A stretch of DNA of 64,000 nt from Planctomycetota bacterium (GTDB taxonomy: Bacteria; Planctomycetota; Phycisphaerae; UBA1845; PWPN01), in assembly GCA_022711465.1 (NCBI GenBank), contig JAKLEZ010000012.1:62001-126000 (forward strand). Reading direction: 5' to 3'. Under the pieces are notes generated by a model, which searched no databases, was not told the origin of the DNA, and saw only the letters and a program-made list of their open reading frames with translations. This document shows positions 45,158-54,101 of this stretch, in pieces. Position 1 is the first letter of the stretch. Every line of letters begins with the position of its first letter. The position numbers and the translations under genes were made by a program.

Positions 45158-48100
45158 TCACTTGGCGGGTCGCGAGGTCAGCGAACGGTAGTATGCTTCC
45201 ATCAGCGGTTCGTACTTGGGCAGGACACGCTGGCGGCCGACTTCCATGAGGTCGTGAGTCGCGTCGGGGGATCGCCGGTCAGAGGCATTGAGGCTTCTGG
45301 CCCCGGGGGCGGTCGGACTGCCAGCACGGAGAACCACGCGATCGCCGGAAGGCTTCTCGTCGCGGAAGACCTGCGTGGTTGGGACAGACGTGCGGTCGGC
45401 TCGTGGTGGCTGAGCCGACGACTTGGTGCGCTTGTACGCATCGACGAACTGTTGGGCCTGGGGGATGGTCCAGCCGAGATCGGCCAGGAGCCTCTCATCG
45501 ATATCACCGCGACGCAGCGAGCGCTCGAGGGCGTCAACGGCCTGCTCGGTGCGCCCGGTGGAGGGAAGTCTGGGGCTGGGCTTGTCGGGCGACTCAAGGG
45601 GCGCGATGGAACCGTTGGGCTGGCTCGATGGGGTGCTCAGCCGTTCGCCGCCGTGGCTGGAGTCCTGCGATCCGCCACCGCCCACCACTCCGCTGCCGCC
45701 ACCCTGCCCTTGGCCTTGGCCGCTGCCTTGCCCTGAGCCTTTGCCTGAGCCTTGCCCCTGTCCTTGCCCCGAACCTTGACCCGAACCTTGACCCTGCCCC
45801 GCTCCTTGTCCCTGTCCTTGGCCTTGGCCGCTGCCCTGCCCTGAGCCCTTGCCCGAACCTTGCCCCTGTCCCTGCCCTTGGCCTTGCCCTTGGCCTTGCC
45901 CCGAGCCTTGACCCTGCCCTGAACCCCGTCCGGAGCCTTGCCCGGATCCCTGTCCTGACCCCTGCCCCGCTTCTTGTCCCTGCCCTTGTCCTTGTCCCTG
46001 CCCCTGGCCAGAACCCTGACCGGTGCCGGGACCTTGGCCTGAGCCTAGCCCCTGGCCTTGTCCGGATCCCTGACCGGAACCTTGGCTTTGCCCGGTCCCG
46101 TGACCCTGTCCGTTGCCTTGTCCTTGACCAGTTCCCGGGCCTTGACCTGGCCCTTGCCCCTGGCTGGGATCCTGACCTGATCCGTGCCCTTGACCAGAGC
46201 CTTGCCCCTGACCGGAGGCTTCACCTTGGACCTGCTCTTGTCCGGTACCTTGTCCCTGACCTGATCCTTGAGTTTGCCCTGGACGTTGGCCCGCAGCTTG
46301 CCTCTCGCCCTGCGAGCTTTGCCCGGTCCCCTGCCCGGGTGCTCGCCCTGGGTCCTCCGAGCCTTGACCAGAGACGGTACCCTGATCGGAACCCGGGCTT
46401 CCTTGCCCGGTGCCCTGCCCACGGCGTTGGGCCTGGTTGTTTTGGCCGGTGCCCTGGCCAGCCTGACCAGCCTGGGTACCCTGAGTGCCTTGTCCGGATC
46501 CCTGGCCGGCGGAATGCGTGTCCTGACCTGGGGTGCCACCCGCCCCACCGCCCTGGTCTTGACCCTTGGTGACGGGACCCTCCTGGGATCCATGGCCTTG
46601 CCCGTGCGAGCCCTGGCCGTTTCCTTGATTGGCATCCCGTCCGCCCGGTGCAGGGGTCTGACCGGGGCCCTGCCCGCCCTGCCCCGGGCCTTGGTCGGAG
46701 CCTTGTCCCTGACCGGCGGTTCCCGTTCCGGGGCCTGGCGTACCGGGATGTTGGGTCGCCCCGGAGCCGCCGGCGTTCTGACGCTGGTTCCACGCCTGAC
46801 CTTGGTTTGGTGCGGGATGAGGCGTTTGGCTTTCGGTGCCCAGGGCCTGATCGTGGCCCAACAGATGCCGCTCCAGAGCTTCGAATTCCCTAGCATGGGA
46901 CTGGGCGAAATCGCGAGCGGCTTCGGAACCGTCGTCCCTGTCGGAGTCCTGGGCTGCCTGACCTTGGTCCGGGCTCGCCGGGCGTCGACTCGATTCGCCG
47001 GAGTTTTGCCCAGCTTGGTCTGAGGCCTGATCGGATGAAGACCCGTTGGCTTCGTTTGACGTTCCACTCTGGCGGTCCTGAGGAGCATCTTGCCCCGTGG
47101 ATGCGTCCGCGAGAGCCGTTCTGGAAGGCTGGCTTTCCGCTGCCTGGCTGGCTTGTGATGCACTGCCGTCAGATACTGCCGCCGTTTGTGATCCCTCGCC
47201 TTGCTGGGCGGTGGCTGCGGTGGTAGAGCCTTGGGCGGGTCGGGAGGAGGCCGTCTGTTGGGGTGTCCCGGCAGGCTGGGATGCTGCGACTTGGTCTGTA
47301 GGTAAAGAAGGCTGCGTGGCCGTCACCTGGTCCAGGCCGGCGTCCTTCGAGTCGAGAGCGGCCTCGTTAGGGGCGCCGGCCGGTTGGCTGGCGGAAGCGG
47401 TCGTGTTCTTCTCGTCTTTTCTGGGCTCCTTCTGGTCACGCTTCTTGTCGGCGGCGGTCAGCGTGTCGGGGTTGCGGACCACGAGCCGGCGAGGAGGGCT
47501 GTCGGTCCGCTGGTGGGACGGCTGACCCTTGAGGTCCTCGCGGTTGTCCCAGACGGACAGCCACCACTCGATGACATTGCCGGCTCGAGCGTCCATCTTC
47601 GCGAGGGGTACCTGTTCGCGTAGCGCGGCCGCACCGGCACTGGTCCGCGGGGGCAACGAGAGGGCAATCTCCCGAGGGTTTTCTTCTGCGCCCTCCAGCC
47701 GATAGGCCAGCGCGGTCCTGGTCAGGCCGAAATCATCCTGAAGCGTGGCTTCCAGCGAGAGGGCATCTTGGGGCAGCAGGTCGGTCTCGGGGGCGGGCCG
47801 ATCGACGGTGACGGCCGGCGGCTGATCGGGTCGCGCCCGGATTGAGAATCGCAAGCTATCGCGGTTTGGCTGGCGGTAGGCGTCCTTGAACTCGATGCGG
47901 TATTCGTCGTCGGTCACCACCTGGAAAGTCGCGATGACTTCCTTGGGTTGCTGAGTTGAAGGCTCGGGCAGCAGAAGCACGTTTCTCGCGGGGGGATGGC
48001 CGAAAACGATGACCGGATCGCGGGCAGGCACGTTGGTGGCGGCCCTGACGGTGACCGTCGTGCCGACCACGGCGTCGATCTGGCCTCCGGGCCGGGTGGT

Positions 48101-49027
48101 TGGGACCAGGCGGGTGTAGCGAGGATACTCGCAGCGTACATTGACGCCGGTGACTTCGGGGATGGGGCGAATCTCCAGCCGCCGGATCTCGGAGCAGGCG
48201 TCGCCGGCCACGACCTGCCAGGCCATCGATTCGCGGAGATCGCGTCCGGCCTTGATCGCCTTCCACTGCCGGCCGGTTGGATCGGGCAGCAGGGTGAGTT
48301 GTTGCCCCACTGTCCAAGTCATCCCGCCGTCGAGGCTGAACCGGACCGTGGCCGTCTCCGGCCGCCGTCCGTCGACCCGAGCGGTGAATTCGACCGGTTC
48401 CCCGCGGAGAACGGACGCGCCATGCGCGGGGGTGGCCTCAACGATCTGGGTTCGCGTCGGGGCGGGGAGTTGGGAACCGAACGCCCGCTTGATGCTCGGC
48501 ATGACCGGCTTGGGGGCAGCCAGGGCGTAGGTCAGCAGGAGTACGACTGCGCCAGCGTTGATCCATCCTCCCAGACGCAGCCGTCGCGTGGAGACGATCC
48601 GGCGAGTGTCCACCTGATCGAGATCACGGACCGCCCGTTCCATCACCGCGGAGCGAATCGAGCCGGGCACCTCGCTGTGGCGGGAGATTTGAATGGCGTC
48701 GACCAGGGCATTGCGGAGGTCGGGGTGGGCGTGCTCGATCAGTCGGGCGGCGTACAGGTCGTTGATACGGCGGACGAGGGGCAAGACGCCGGCCACGGCC
48801 AGCCAGATAGCGCTTCCCACCAGGAACACGGCCAGAATCGCGCGCCGGAAGGGGTCGGGGACGCCGCCGGTCAAGCGGTGATCGATCATGACGAAGATCA
48901 GGAGCCAGAGGACAACCGCCGCCGACCAGGCTGCCCCGGCCATCGCCAGTGATACCACCTTCAGCCGCGTCTTGGTCAGCCGAAGGGCAGCCTCGAGATC
49001 AACTTCGGACGGAAGGCGGGAGGACAT
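45158..49027 (-). CDS. giant DUF4175-like membrane protein with Gly-Gln repeat region
   Basis: A 1289-aa protein. Hydrophobic helices lie near residues 28-50, 65-87 and 153-170. A beta-rich region follows at about 185-540, with Ig-like stretches (VNVRCEYPRYTRL, PPAVTVDRPAPETDLLPQDAL). The linker 550-765 is rich in Ser, Gln, Ala and Asp. Residues about 766-1112 are almost pure Gly-Gln/Ser repeats. A conserved-looking C-terminus follows (VDALERSLRRGDIDERLLADLGW, LPKYEPLMEAYYRSL). The helix pattern and Ig region resemble DUF4175-type proteins found near MoxR operons. It has no Shine-Dalgarno site and TATAAT lies 7 nt before the ATG. Function unknown. Confidence 0.75.
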   Translation of the reverse strand: MSSRLPSEVDLEAALRLTKTRLKVVSLAMAGAAWSAAVVLWLLIFVMIDHRLTGGVPDPFRRAILAVFLVGSAIWLAVAGVLPLVRRINDLYAARLIEHAHPDLRNALVDAIQISRHSEVPGSIRSAVMERAVRDLDQVDTRRIVSTRRLRLGGWINAGAVVLLLTYALAAPKPVMPSIKRAFGSQLPAPTRTQIVEATPAHGASVLRGEPVEFTARVDGRRPETATVRFSLDGGMTWTVGQQLTLLPDPTGRQWKAIKAGRDLRESMAWQVVAGDACSEIRRLEIRPIPEVTGVNVRCEYPRYTRLVPTTRPGGQIDAVVGTTVTVRAATNVPARDPVIVFGHPPARNVLLLPEPSTQQPKEVIATFQVVTDDEYRIEFKDAYRQPNRDSLRFSIRARPDQPPAVTVDRPAPETDLLPQDALSLEATLQDDFGLTRTALAYRLEGAEENPREIALSLPPRTSAGAAALREQVPLAKMDARAGNVIEWWLSVWDNREDLKGQPSHQRTDSPPRRLVVRNPDTLTAADKKRDQKEPRKDEKNTTASASQPAGAPNEAALDSKDAGLDQVTATQPSLPTDQVAASQPAGTPQQTASSRPAQGSTTAATAQQGEGSQTAAVSDGSASQASQAAESQPSRTALADASTGQDAPQDRQSGTSNEANGSSSDQASDQAGQNSGESSRRPASPDQGQAAQDSDRDDGSEAARDFAQSHAREFEALERHLLGHDQALGTESQTPHPAPNQGQAWNQRQNAGGSGATQHPGTPGPGTGTAGQGQGSDQGPGQGGQGPGQTPAPGGRDANQGNGQGSHGQGHGSQEGPVTKGQDQGGGAGGTPGQDTHSAGQGSGQGTQGTQAGQAGQGTGQNNQAQRRGQGTGQGSPGSDQGTVSGQGSEDPGRAPGQGTGQSSQGERQAAGQRPGQTQGSGQGQGTGQEQVQGEASGQGQGSGQGHGSGQDPSQGQGPGQGPGTGQGQGNGQGHGTGQSQGSGQGSGQGQGLGSGQGPGTGQGSGQGQGQGQGQGQEAGQGSGQGSGQGSGRGSGQGQGSGQGQGQGQGQGQGQGSGKGSGQGSGQGQGQGQGAGQGQGSGQGSGQGQGQGSGKGSGQGSGQGQGQGGGSGVVGGGGSQDSSHGGERLSTPSSQPNGSIAPLESPDKPSPRLPSTGRTEQAVDALERSLRRGDIDERLLADLGWTIPQAQQFVDAYKRTKSSAQPPRADRTSVPTTQVFRDEKPSGDRVVLRAGSPTAPGARSLNASDRRSPDATHDLMEVGRQRVLPKYEPLMEAYYRSLTSRPAK
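45690..46730. repeat. imperfect 6-bp-unit repeat encoding Gly-Gln
   Basis: About 1 kb made of variants of the hexamer GGNCAR on the coding (minus) strand. The stretch near 45711-45775 has a close copy near 45815-45880, so larger segments have been duplicated as well. Confidence 0.8.
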
Positions 49028-49034
49028 CGTCTAT

Positions 49035-49040
49035 ATTATA
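49035..49040 (-). promoter_or_regulatory. -10 element 7 nt before the start codon of the repeat-protein gene
   Basis: A perfect TATAAT on the minus strand, then ATAGACG, then the ATG at 49027. A transcript would begin at or one base before the start codon. The -35 at 17-nt spacing (TCGCAC) is poor. Confidence 0.5.
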
Positions 49041-49113
49041 GAAGTGACCAGGGCAAAGTGCGAGGGGATGAGCGGGGCCGCGCGGAGGAAACGTAAAGGT
49101 ATGGCGGCGCGGC

Positions 49114-49284
49114 CTAGCGTTTTTTCGCCTTACGGGCCTTCTCGAACTCCACCAGCGTCCATCCCCCCGCCAACGCGATGAGCCCCATCATGTGGCATGG
49201 CGGCAAGTCCGCCTCGCGCGGAAGGATCTGCGGCCAGGTCATCGCCCAGAGGCACAACGTCACCGACAACGCGATCCATCTCAC
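49114..49284 (-). CDS. small membrane protein, hypothetical
   Basis: A 56-aa protein with two hydrophobic segments (IALSVTLCLWAMTW and MMGLIALAGGWTLV) and a basic C-terminus (EKARKAKKR). The start is GTG at 49284 with GGAGA 7 nt upstream (49296-49292); the frame is open further upstream to 49395 but that part lacks any ribosome site. It ends 87 bp before the giant repeat protein on the same strand. No family recognised. Confidence 0.55.
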   Translation of the reverse strand: MRWIALSVTLCLWAMTWPQILPREADLPPCHMMGLIALAGGWTLVEFEKARKAKKR

Positions 49285-49607
49285 CGCGAGGTCTCCGTGT
49301 GGATCCTGGCCGGTTTCGGCGTTCCCTCTATTGCGGCTCCCGGCAGGCGGACCCACGGCATACCGTGAAACCGCCTGCCCTACCTGGTTGCCCATGGCGC
49401 GGGCAGGTGTGCGGAGGGGCTGGCCCTTCTCGTTAACGGTTTCCCGTTACGCCACCGGATCGCTTCTGATTATGCAGCGAAAAACCTCTTGTGTCCAGCT
49501 TTGGACTACCATTTCCGAGCCCTCACCTTCTCTGGGCGAGCAGAGCGAATTGACTACTCATTACGCGGATGGGCACGGATATGACGAGAGCGGAAAGAGA
49601 AGAAGGT

Positions 49608-49681
49608 TGCCCACAGATCACGGGATTGCCATAGGCGAAAGAAACCGCTGTTCGGGAAGAACAGCGTGCCCACAGATCACG
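49608..49681. repeat. 15-bp direct repeat flanking a hairpin
   Basis: TGCCCACAGATCACG occurs at 49608-49622 and again at 49667-49681. Immediately before the second copy is CGCTGTTC, GGGAA, GAACAGCG (49646-49666), a perfect 8-bp stem. Confidence 0.7.
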
Positions 49682-49756
49682 CGTACCAACCAGATGCAGG
49701 GAGCAAGAGAGATAAAGCCGGCAGGTCCTCTGGACCGGCCGGCCATGCCAGCCAAA

Positions 49757-49792
49757 GGAGAGGGGCCCGGCAGCATGCCGGAGCCCCTCTCC
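49757..49792 (-). terminator. terminator-like hairpin after the methyltransferase gene
   Basis: GGAGAGGGGC plus CCGGCA pairs with TGCCGG plus GCCCCTCTCC, a 16-bp stem with one bulge and a 3-nt loop. On the minus strand TTTGG follows, a weak T-run. It lies 78 bp after the stop of the methyltransferase gene. Confidence 0.6.
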
Positions 49793-49869
49793 GATCGCAC
49801 CGGCCGCGAAGATCGACCACATCCATTGCACTTGCGGCACTTCTGCGCGTGGTCACGGTCATGATCCGC

Positions 49870-50634
49870 TCATCGCTTGAGAATGAAGAACACGTAGCCA
49901 TAGTAGTCGGAGTACTTGCGGTATCCATCCATCTCCGCCTGGATCATCTCAATCATACCAAGCCGCTCTGAATCGCCGGCATACTGCTCTCGAAGCACTT
50001 CGAGCCGTGCCTCGATGGGTCGGTAGTATTCCTCGGACCATGCCGACTTCGGCAGCGTGAAATGGTCCACGACCGTATATCCACGCTCCCGGATCGCCGC
50101 GAGATTGCCGGCGATGTCCATCGTGGGCGGATACAGTTGCAGGAGGAAATCTCGGCAATCCTGAGGGACGTCCGCCTGCAGCCAGCAGATCTCCGTCAGG
50201 GCGAGCAATCCGCAGGGCGCGAGCCACTTTCGGCACTTGACCAGCCCATCGAGGAAGCCCATGCAGAAGATCGCACCTTCCGTCCAGATCAGGTCGAAAG
50301 CGCCTTCGCCGAATTCCATCGCCCGCATATCACTGAGCAACGGCACAATGCGCTCGGAGACGCCGGCCGCCTCGGCTCGACGTCGAAGGGCATCCAGGTA
50401 GGGCTGGTGATTATCAACCGCGAGGATTTTCTCACCGAGCTGCCGAGCCAGGATCAGGCTCTGGGCACCCGTGCCGCAGCCCAGGTCCAGCACTCGGAGC
50501 CGGCCGCCCGCCGCGATTGTTGTCGGTGACGGCCGTGCGGCCGCCACGATCTCCAGGGCCTTCAGCGTCGACGCTTCGGTCCCCGGCCCGAGACGAGAGA
50601 GAGAGGAATGAAACATCTCATAGAAGAACTGCAT
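49870..50634 (-). CDS. SAM-dependent class I methyltransferase
   Basis: A 254-aa methyltransferase. Motif I is LRVLDLGCGTGAQSLILARQ. The adenosine-binding acidic residue is in KILAVDNHQPY, and motif IV is in DLIWTEGAIFCMGF. The start of the protein (FFYEMFHSSLSRLGPGTEASTLKAL) resembles small-molecule methyltransferases of unknown substrate. The ATG at 50634 has AGG five nt upstream; a TTG at 50652 is the alternative (260 aa). It stands alone between two long intergenic regions. Confidence 0.85.
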   Translation of the reverse strand: MQFFYEMFHSSLSRLGPGTEASTLKALEIVAAARPSPTTIAAGGRLRVLDLGCGTGAQSLILARQLGEKILAVDNHQPYLDALRRRAEAAGVSERIVPLLSDMRAMEFGEGAFDLIWTEGAIFCMGFLDGLVKCRKWLAPCGLLALTEICWLQADVPQDCRDFLLQLYPPTMDIAGNLAAIRERGYTVVDHFTLPKSAWSEEYYRPIEARLEVLREQYAGDSERLGMIEMIQAEMDGYRKYSDYYGYVFFILKR

Positions 50635-50652
50635 TTTTTCCTGTTCGTTCAA

Positions 50653-51232
50653 GGTTTTGTGCTCCTGTCGCGCCGCGCAGGACTCTTGCTGCAGGGGCGG
50701 ACTTTGTTTCCATTACATCCCGATGAAACGCTTGCTGGAATCTCGAGGAGTCATCCGAAGCCGGGCCGCGCATGGCAACCGACGAGCCATGACGCTCTCA
50801 AGGGAGTGAGACCGCGACTTCGGCATCAGGCAGTAGCCATGAATCTACAGGGTACCACGCCGTCCGGGTCAAAATCAATAGCCCTGTTTCCTGCTGAAAC
50901 GCTCAGGAACCGTGACACTTTGGGCGGCGTCCTGATATGGCAAGCCACCCTGAAGGGAGCTGGGAGGACCCACGAGAAGGGAGGTGGTTTTCGGGGAACC
51001 GGCGGTGCGGCACTCGGCCGAGGGATGGGCCTTCGGCGGGAGGAATTGCTGAAGCGACCTGGGGACGAAGCGACCTGGGAACGCAGGCGATGACAACTCA
51101 AGAATCAGAGGTGAGGTTGGCCGCCTGGACGGCCACGGAGGCCTATCATATCGGGCATTGACCCGGCGTTCCCTTGCGTTAGTCCTGCTTGCCGCGTAAT
51201 TTGAGCACGCTTTGAGCACCGCAGGAGACAGA
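50653..51232. other. 580-bp intergenic region
   Basis: No gene is supported on either strand; short frames have no ribosome site or protein character. One curiosity is a tandem pair of 16-bp units at 51051-51079 (GAAGCGACCTGGG, spacer GAC, same 13-mer). An ispF promoter could not be assigned. Confidence 0.4.
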
Positions 51233-51748
51233 TTGGCGATTGTTCGCGTCGGCATCGGCACGGACCTTCATCGGCTGGCCGAGGGCGGCCGGCTGATCCT
51301 GGGGCATGTGGCCATCGAGCACACGCACGGGCCGGTGGCACACAGTGATGGGGACGTGGTCCTGCACGCGATGATCGACGCCTTGGCGGGTGCGGCGGGG
51401 CTGCCGGATATCGGGGAGATGTTCCCGGACACGGACCCGGCGTGGCGTGGGGCGGACAGCGGCGTGTTGCTGACCGCGACGCTGGCGAAGGTGGCTGCGA
51501 GGGGCTATCGGGTCGTGAACGTGGACGCGACGATCCACGCTCAACGACCCAAGCTGGGGCCGTACAAGACTGCGATCCGAGCGGAGGTGGCCCGGCTGCT
51601 GGGGATACCACTCGATGCGGTGAGCATCAAAGCGAAGACTGGCGAAGGGCTTGACGCCGTCGGCCGCGCGGAGGCGATCGCCTGCACGGCGGTAGTGGGG
51701 CTCAGCGTTGCCGGCTGCAGCGATGAGGAAGCGAGAGGTGAGAAGTGA
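51233..51748 (+). CDS. ispF: 2-C-methyl-D-erythritol 2,4-cyclodiphosphate synthase
   Basis: A 171-aa trimeric enzyme of the non-mevalonate isoprenoid pathway that cyclises CDP-methylerythritol 2-phosphate. The metal ligands are D11 and H13 (GIGTDLHRL) and H45 (SDGDVVLHA). Other signatures are GLPDIGEMFPDTDP and the C-terminal IKAKTGEGLDAVGRAEAI. The TTG at 51233 follows AGGAGA, while a TTG at 51212 has none. It is followed by cysS at 130 bp on the same strand. No ispD is adjacent. Confidence 0.95.
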   Translation: MAIVRVGIGTDLHRLAEGGRLILGHVAIEHTHGPVAHSDGDVVLHAMIDALAGAAGLPDIGEMFPDTDPAWRGADSGVLLTATLAKVAARGYRVVNVDATIHAQRPKLGPYKTAIRAEVARLLGIPLDAVSIKAKTGEGLDAVGRAEAIACTAVVGLSVAGCSDEEARGEK

Positions 51749-51878
51749 GAGAGGCGAACGCTGTATGGGATTCGCCGGGACTTGCCCGCGGCGTACTCCG
51801 CGAGCCATGGCTGCGGTGTTTGATCCGACCTTGCGATTCGAGTGCTGGTGGTGGCCGGTACGCAGCTGAGGAATGACG

Positions 51879-53387
51879 ATGTCGCTGAAGATCTATAACA
51901 CGATGTCCCAACAGAAGGAGCTGTTTGTGCCGGTTCGGCCGGGCAAGGTGGGCATCTATCTGTGTGGGCCAACGGTCTACCGACCCAGCCACATCGGGCA
52001 CGCGGTCGGTCCGATCATTTTCGACACGGTCAAGCGTTACCTCAGCTACAAGGGCTTCGGCGTCGTCTGGATCGTGAACATCACCGATGTGGACGACAAG
52101 CTCATTGAGGAGGCCAAGGTCCAGGGCTGCACGGTTCCCGAGCTGGCGGCCCGAGTCACGAGCAGTTATCTCAAGGCCCTGGAACAGCTTGGGGTGCACG
52201 GGATTGACCAGATGCCCAAGGCGAGCGAGCACATCGGTGAGATCGTAGCCATGTGCCAGAAGCTCATCGAGAAGAATGCCGCGTACGTCTCCGGCGGGGA
52301 TGTCTACTTCGATGTGACCGCCGATTCCGACTACGGCAGGCTCTCGCACCGCAAGGGTGAGGACCAAGTCGCCGGCTCGCGCGAGCTGGCCGGCGGAGAG
52401 AAGCGCAATCCCGGCGACTTCGCTCTGTGGAAGGCTGCCAAGCCCGGCGAACCGGCCGAGGTCCAGTACGATTCGCCGTGGGGCAAGGGCCGACCCGGCT
52501 GGCACATTGAGTGCTCGGCCATGAGCGGCAAGTACCTGGGCGAGACGTTCGATATCCATGGCGGCGGGATGGACCTCATCTTCCCCCACCACGAGAACGA
52601 GATCGCCCAATCGGAGACCTGCCACGAGGCTCCGTTCGCCAAGTATTGGATGCACAACAATCTGACGCGTTTCAAGACCAAGAAGATCAGCAAGTCGGAC
52701 CCCGAGATGCAGAAGAAGATGGCCGACCTGACGCTGGGCAGCCTGCTGAGCAGGTACCCGGCCGAACTGCTCCGCTTCGTGGTCTTGAGCACCCACTATC
52801 GACGGCCGATCGAGTTTTCGGATGAAGAGCTGGAGGCCAAGCAGAAAGGGCTGGAGGCGTTCTACCGGCTGTTCGAGCGGATCCAGCGCGTCACCGGCCA
52901 CAGTCCGTATGAAAGCGGACCCGACCTTGCACAGGTCCACAGCGCGGTTGAGAACGACGTCGAGAAGGACTTCGTCTTCGGCGGACTCGACTTTCAGAAC
53001 CGGTTCCTGGAGGCGATGGACGACGACTTCAACACCGGCGCCGCGGTCGGCATCCTGTTCGAAATGGTCACGGCGATCAATCGGTTCATGGACGATCATC
53101 GGATGGAGACGGCGGACAACACCAAGCTAGCCTCCCTGGCCGCCGCGGCGACACAGACACTTCGCGGCCTGTGCAGACTGCTGGGGCTATTCGAGCGGCC
53201 TCCGGCCAAGCCGGACACGGGCGGCAAGCTGGTCGAGGACCTCATGCAGATCCTCATCGCGGTGCGAGCCGAGGCCCGCAAGGGCAAGCAGTATGCCCTG
53301 TCCGACATGGTTCGCGACCAATTGGCCGCGGTCGGGATCCGGCTCGAGGATCGGCCGGACGGCACGAGCTGGAGGCAGGGGAACTGA
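51879..53387 (+). CDS. cysS: cysteinyl-tRNA synthetase
   Basis: A 502-aa class I aminoacyl-tRNA synthetase. The zinc/active-site start is YLCGPTVYRPSHIGHAVG (HIGH box). Further signatures are NITDVDDKLI, GRPGWHIECSAMSGKYLG with the zinc Cys, FPHHENEIAQSE, and the second signature KKISKSD, where the usual KMSKS has Ile. The helical anticodon domain follows. GAGG is 7 nt before the ATG at 51879; an ATG two codons upstream is less well placed. The length is slightly above E. coli CysS. Confidence 0.95.
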   Translation: MSLKIYNTMSQQKELFVPVRPGKVGIYLCGPTVYRPSHIGHAVGPIIFDTVKRYLSYKGFGVVWIVNITDVDDKLIEEAKVQGCTVPELAARVTSSYLKALEQLGVHGIDQMPKASEHIGEIVAMCQKLIEKNAAYVSGGDVYFDVTADSDYGRLSHRKGEDQVAGSRELAGGEKRNPGDFALWKAAKPGEPAEVQYDSPWGKGRPGWHIECSAMSGKYLGETFDIHGGGMDLIFPHHENEIAQSETCHEAPFAKYWMHNNLTRFKTKKISKSDPEMQKKMADLTLGSLLSRYPAELLRFVVLSTHYRRPIEFSDEELEAKQKGLEAFYRLFERIQRVTGHSPYESGPDLAQVHSAVENDVEKDFVFGGLDFQNRFLEAMDDDFNTGAAVGILFEMVTAINRFMDDHRMETADNTKLASLAAAATQTLRGLCRLLGLFERPPAKPDTGGKLVEDLMQILIAVRAEARKGKQYALSDMVRDQLAAVGIRLEDRPDGTSWRQGN

Positions 53388-53552
53388 GGAAGCCGAAACG
53401 GGCGGAAGCCAGGACCGGTCAGCGATCAGCTTCCAGCTGGTAGAGGAAGGGAAGGCCCCCTTGATGCACGCTTGGTGAGGGGGGGAAGGCCCGGGGCAAG
53501 CCGAGGCTCCGAAGGACTGGACGGCAACAGGGCGTGCTGAGAGACGGTGAAG

Positions 53553-54092
53553 ATGGCCAGGAACGTGCATATTGTGTGCGGGTTGGATCCCGGGCTTCGG
53601 ATCACAGGATATGGCGTCCTCCGCGTGGACAACGGCGAGGACACTGTTCAGGTCGTGGACGCCGGGGTCATACGCTGCTCGACGCACGAATCGCTGGCCT
53701 TGCGGCTGGCGGAGCTGGCGGCCGGCGTGGATGAGGTTCTGGACGAGCACGACGTTGATACCGTGGCCGTCGAACAGATCTACTCGCACTATCAGCGGCC
53801 GCGGACGGCGATTCTCATGGCCCACGCTCGCGGAGTGCTGCTGCTCGAGGCTGCCCGGCGAGAATGCCGCATTCTGCACCTGCCGTCGACGACGGTGAAA
53901 CGGCATCTGACCGGCAGTGGGCGGGCGAGTAAGGAGCAGATGCAGGCGGCCGTCGCGAACGCACTGTCACTTGATGCCCTGCCGGAGCCGCCGGATGTAG
54001 CCGACGCCCTGGCCGTCGCCCTGTGTGCCGTCGGCGTGATGCAGCACCCGGCCCGGATCGCACCGGTCAACGACGATCTGCTCACCCAGTAG
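53553..54092 (+). CDS. ruvC: crossover junction endodeoxyribonuclease RuvC
   Basis: A 179-aa Holliday-junction resolvase. The acidic catalytic set is visible as D12 (GLDPGLRITGYG), E74 (VAVEQIY), D148 and D151 (PDVADALAVALC). The fold and length fit the family. A GTG two codons upstream is an alternative start. It is followed by ruvA after 9 bp, so ruvC and ruvA are cotranscribed and, with ruvB, supply the whole RuvABC complex. Confidence 0.94.
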   Translation: MARNVHIVCGLDPGLRITGYGVLRVDNGEDTVQVVDAGVIRCSTHESLALRLAELAAGVDEVLDEHDVDTVAVEQIYSHYQRPRTAILMAHARGVLLLEAARRECRILHLPSTTVKRHLTGSGRASKEQMQAAVANALSLDALPEPPDVADALAVALCAVGVMQHPARIAPVNDDLLTQ

Positions 54093-54101
54093 GACCCGGC
54101 C

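Larger units (their letters stand above)
49285..49869. other. 585-bp intergenic region with repeats
   Basis: No gene is supported. It holds a hairpin at 49646-49666, a 15-bp direct repeat (49608-49622 and 49667-49681) and a long hairpin at 49757-49792, listed separately. Confidence 0.5.

Noticed and set aside
45379..46572. 397-codon plus-strand Pro/Leu/Ala-rich repeat frame
   Set aside because: It is the complement of the Gly-Gln hexamer repeat; any frame of such a repeat stays open.
50875..51261. 128-codon minus-strand frame upstream of ispF
   Set aside because: No ribosome site, no domain, and Ser/Pro/Arg-rich composition typical of chance frames in GC-rich DNA.
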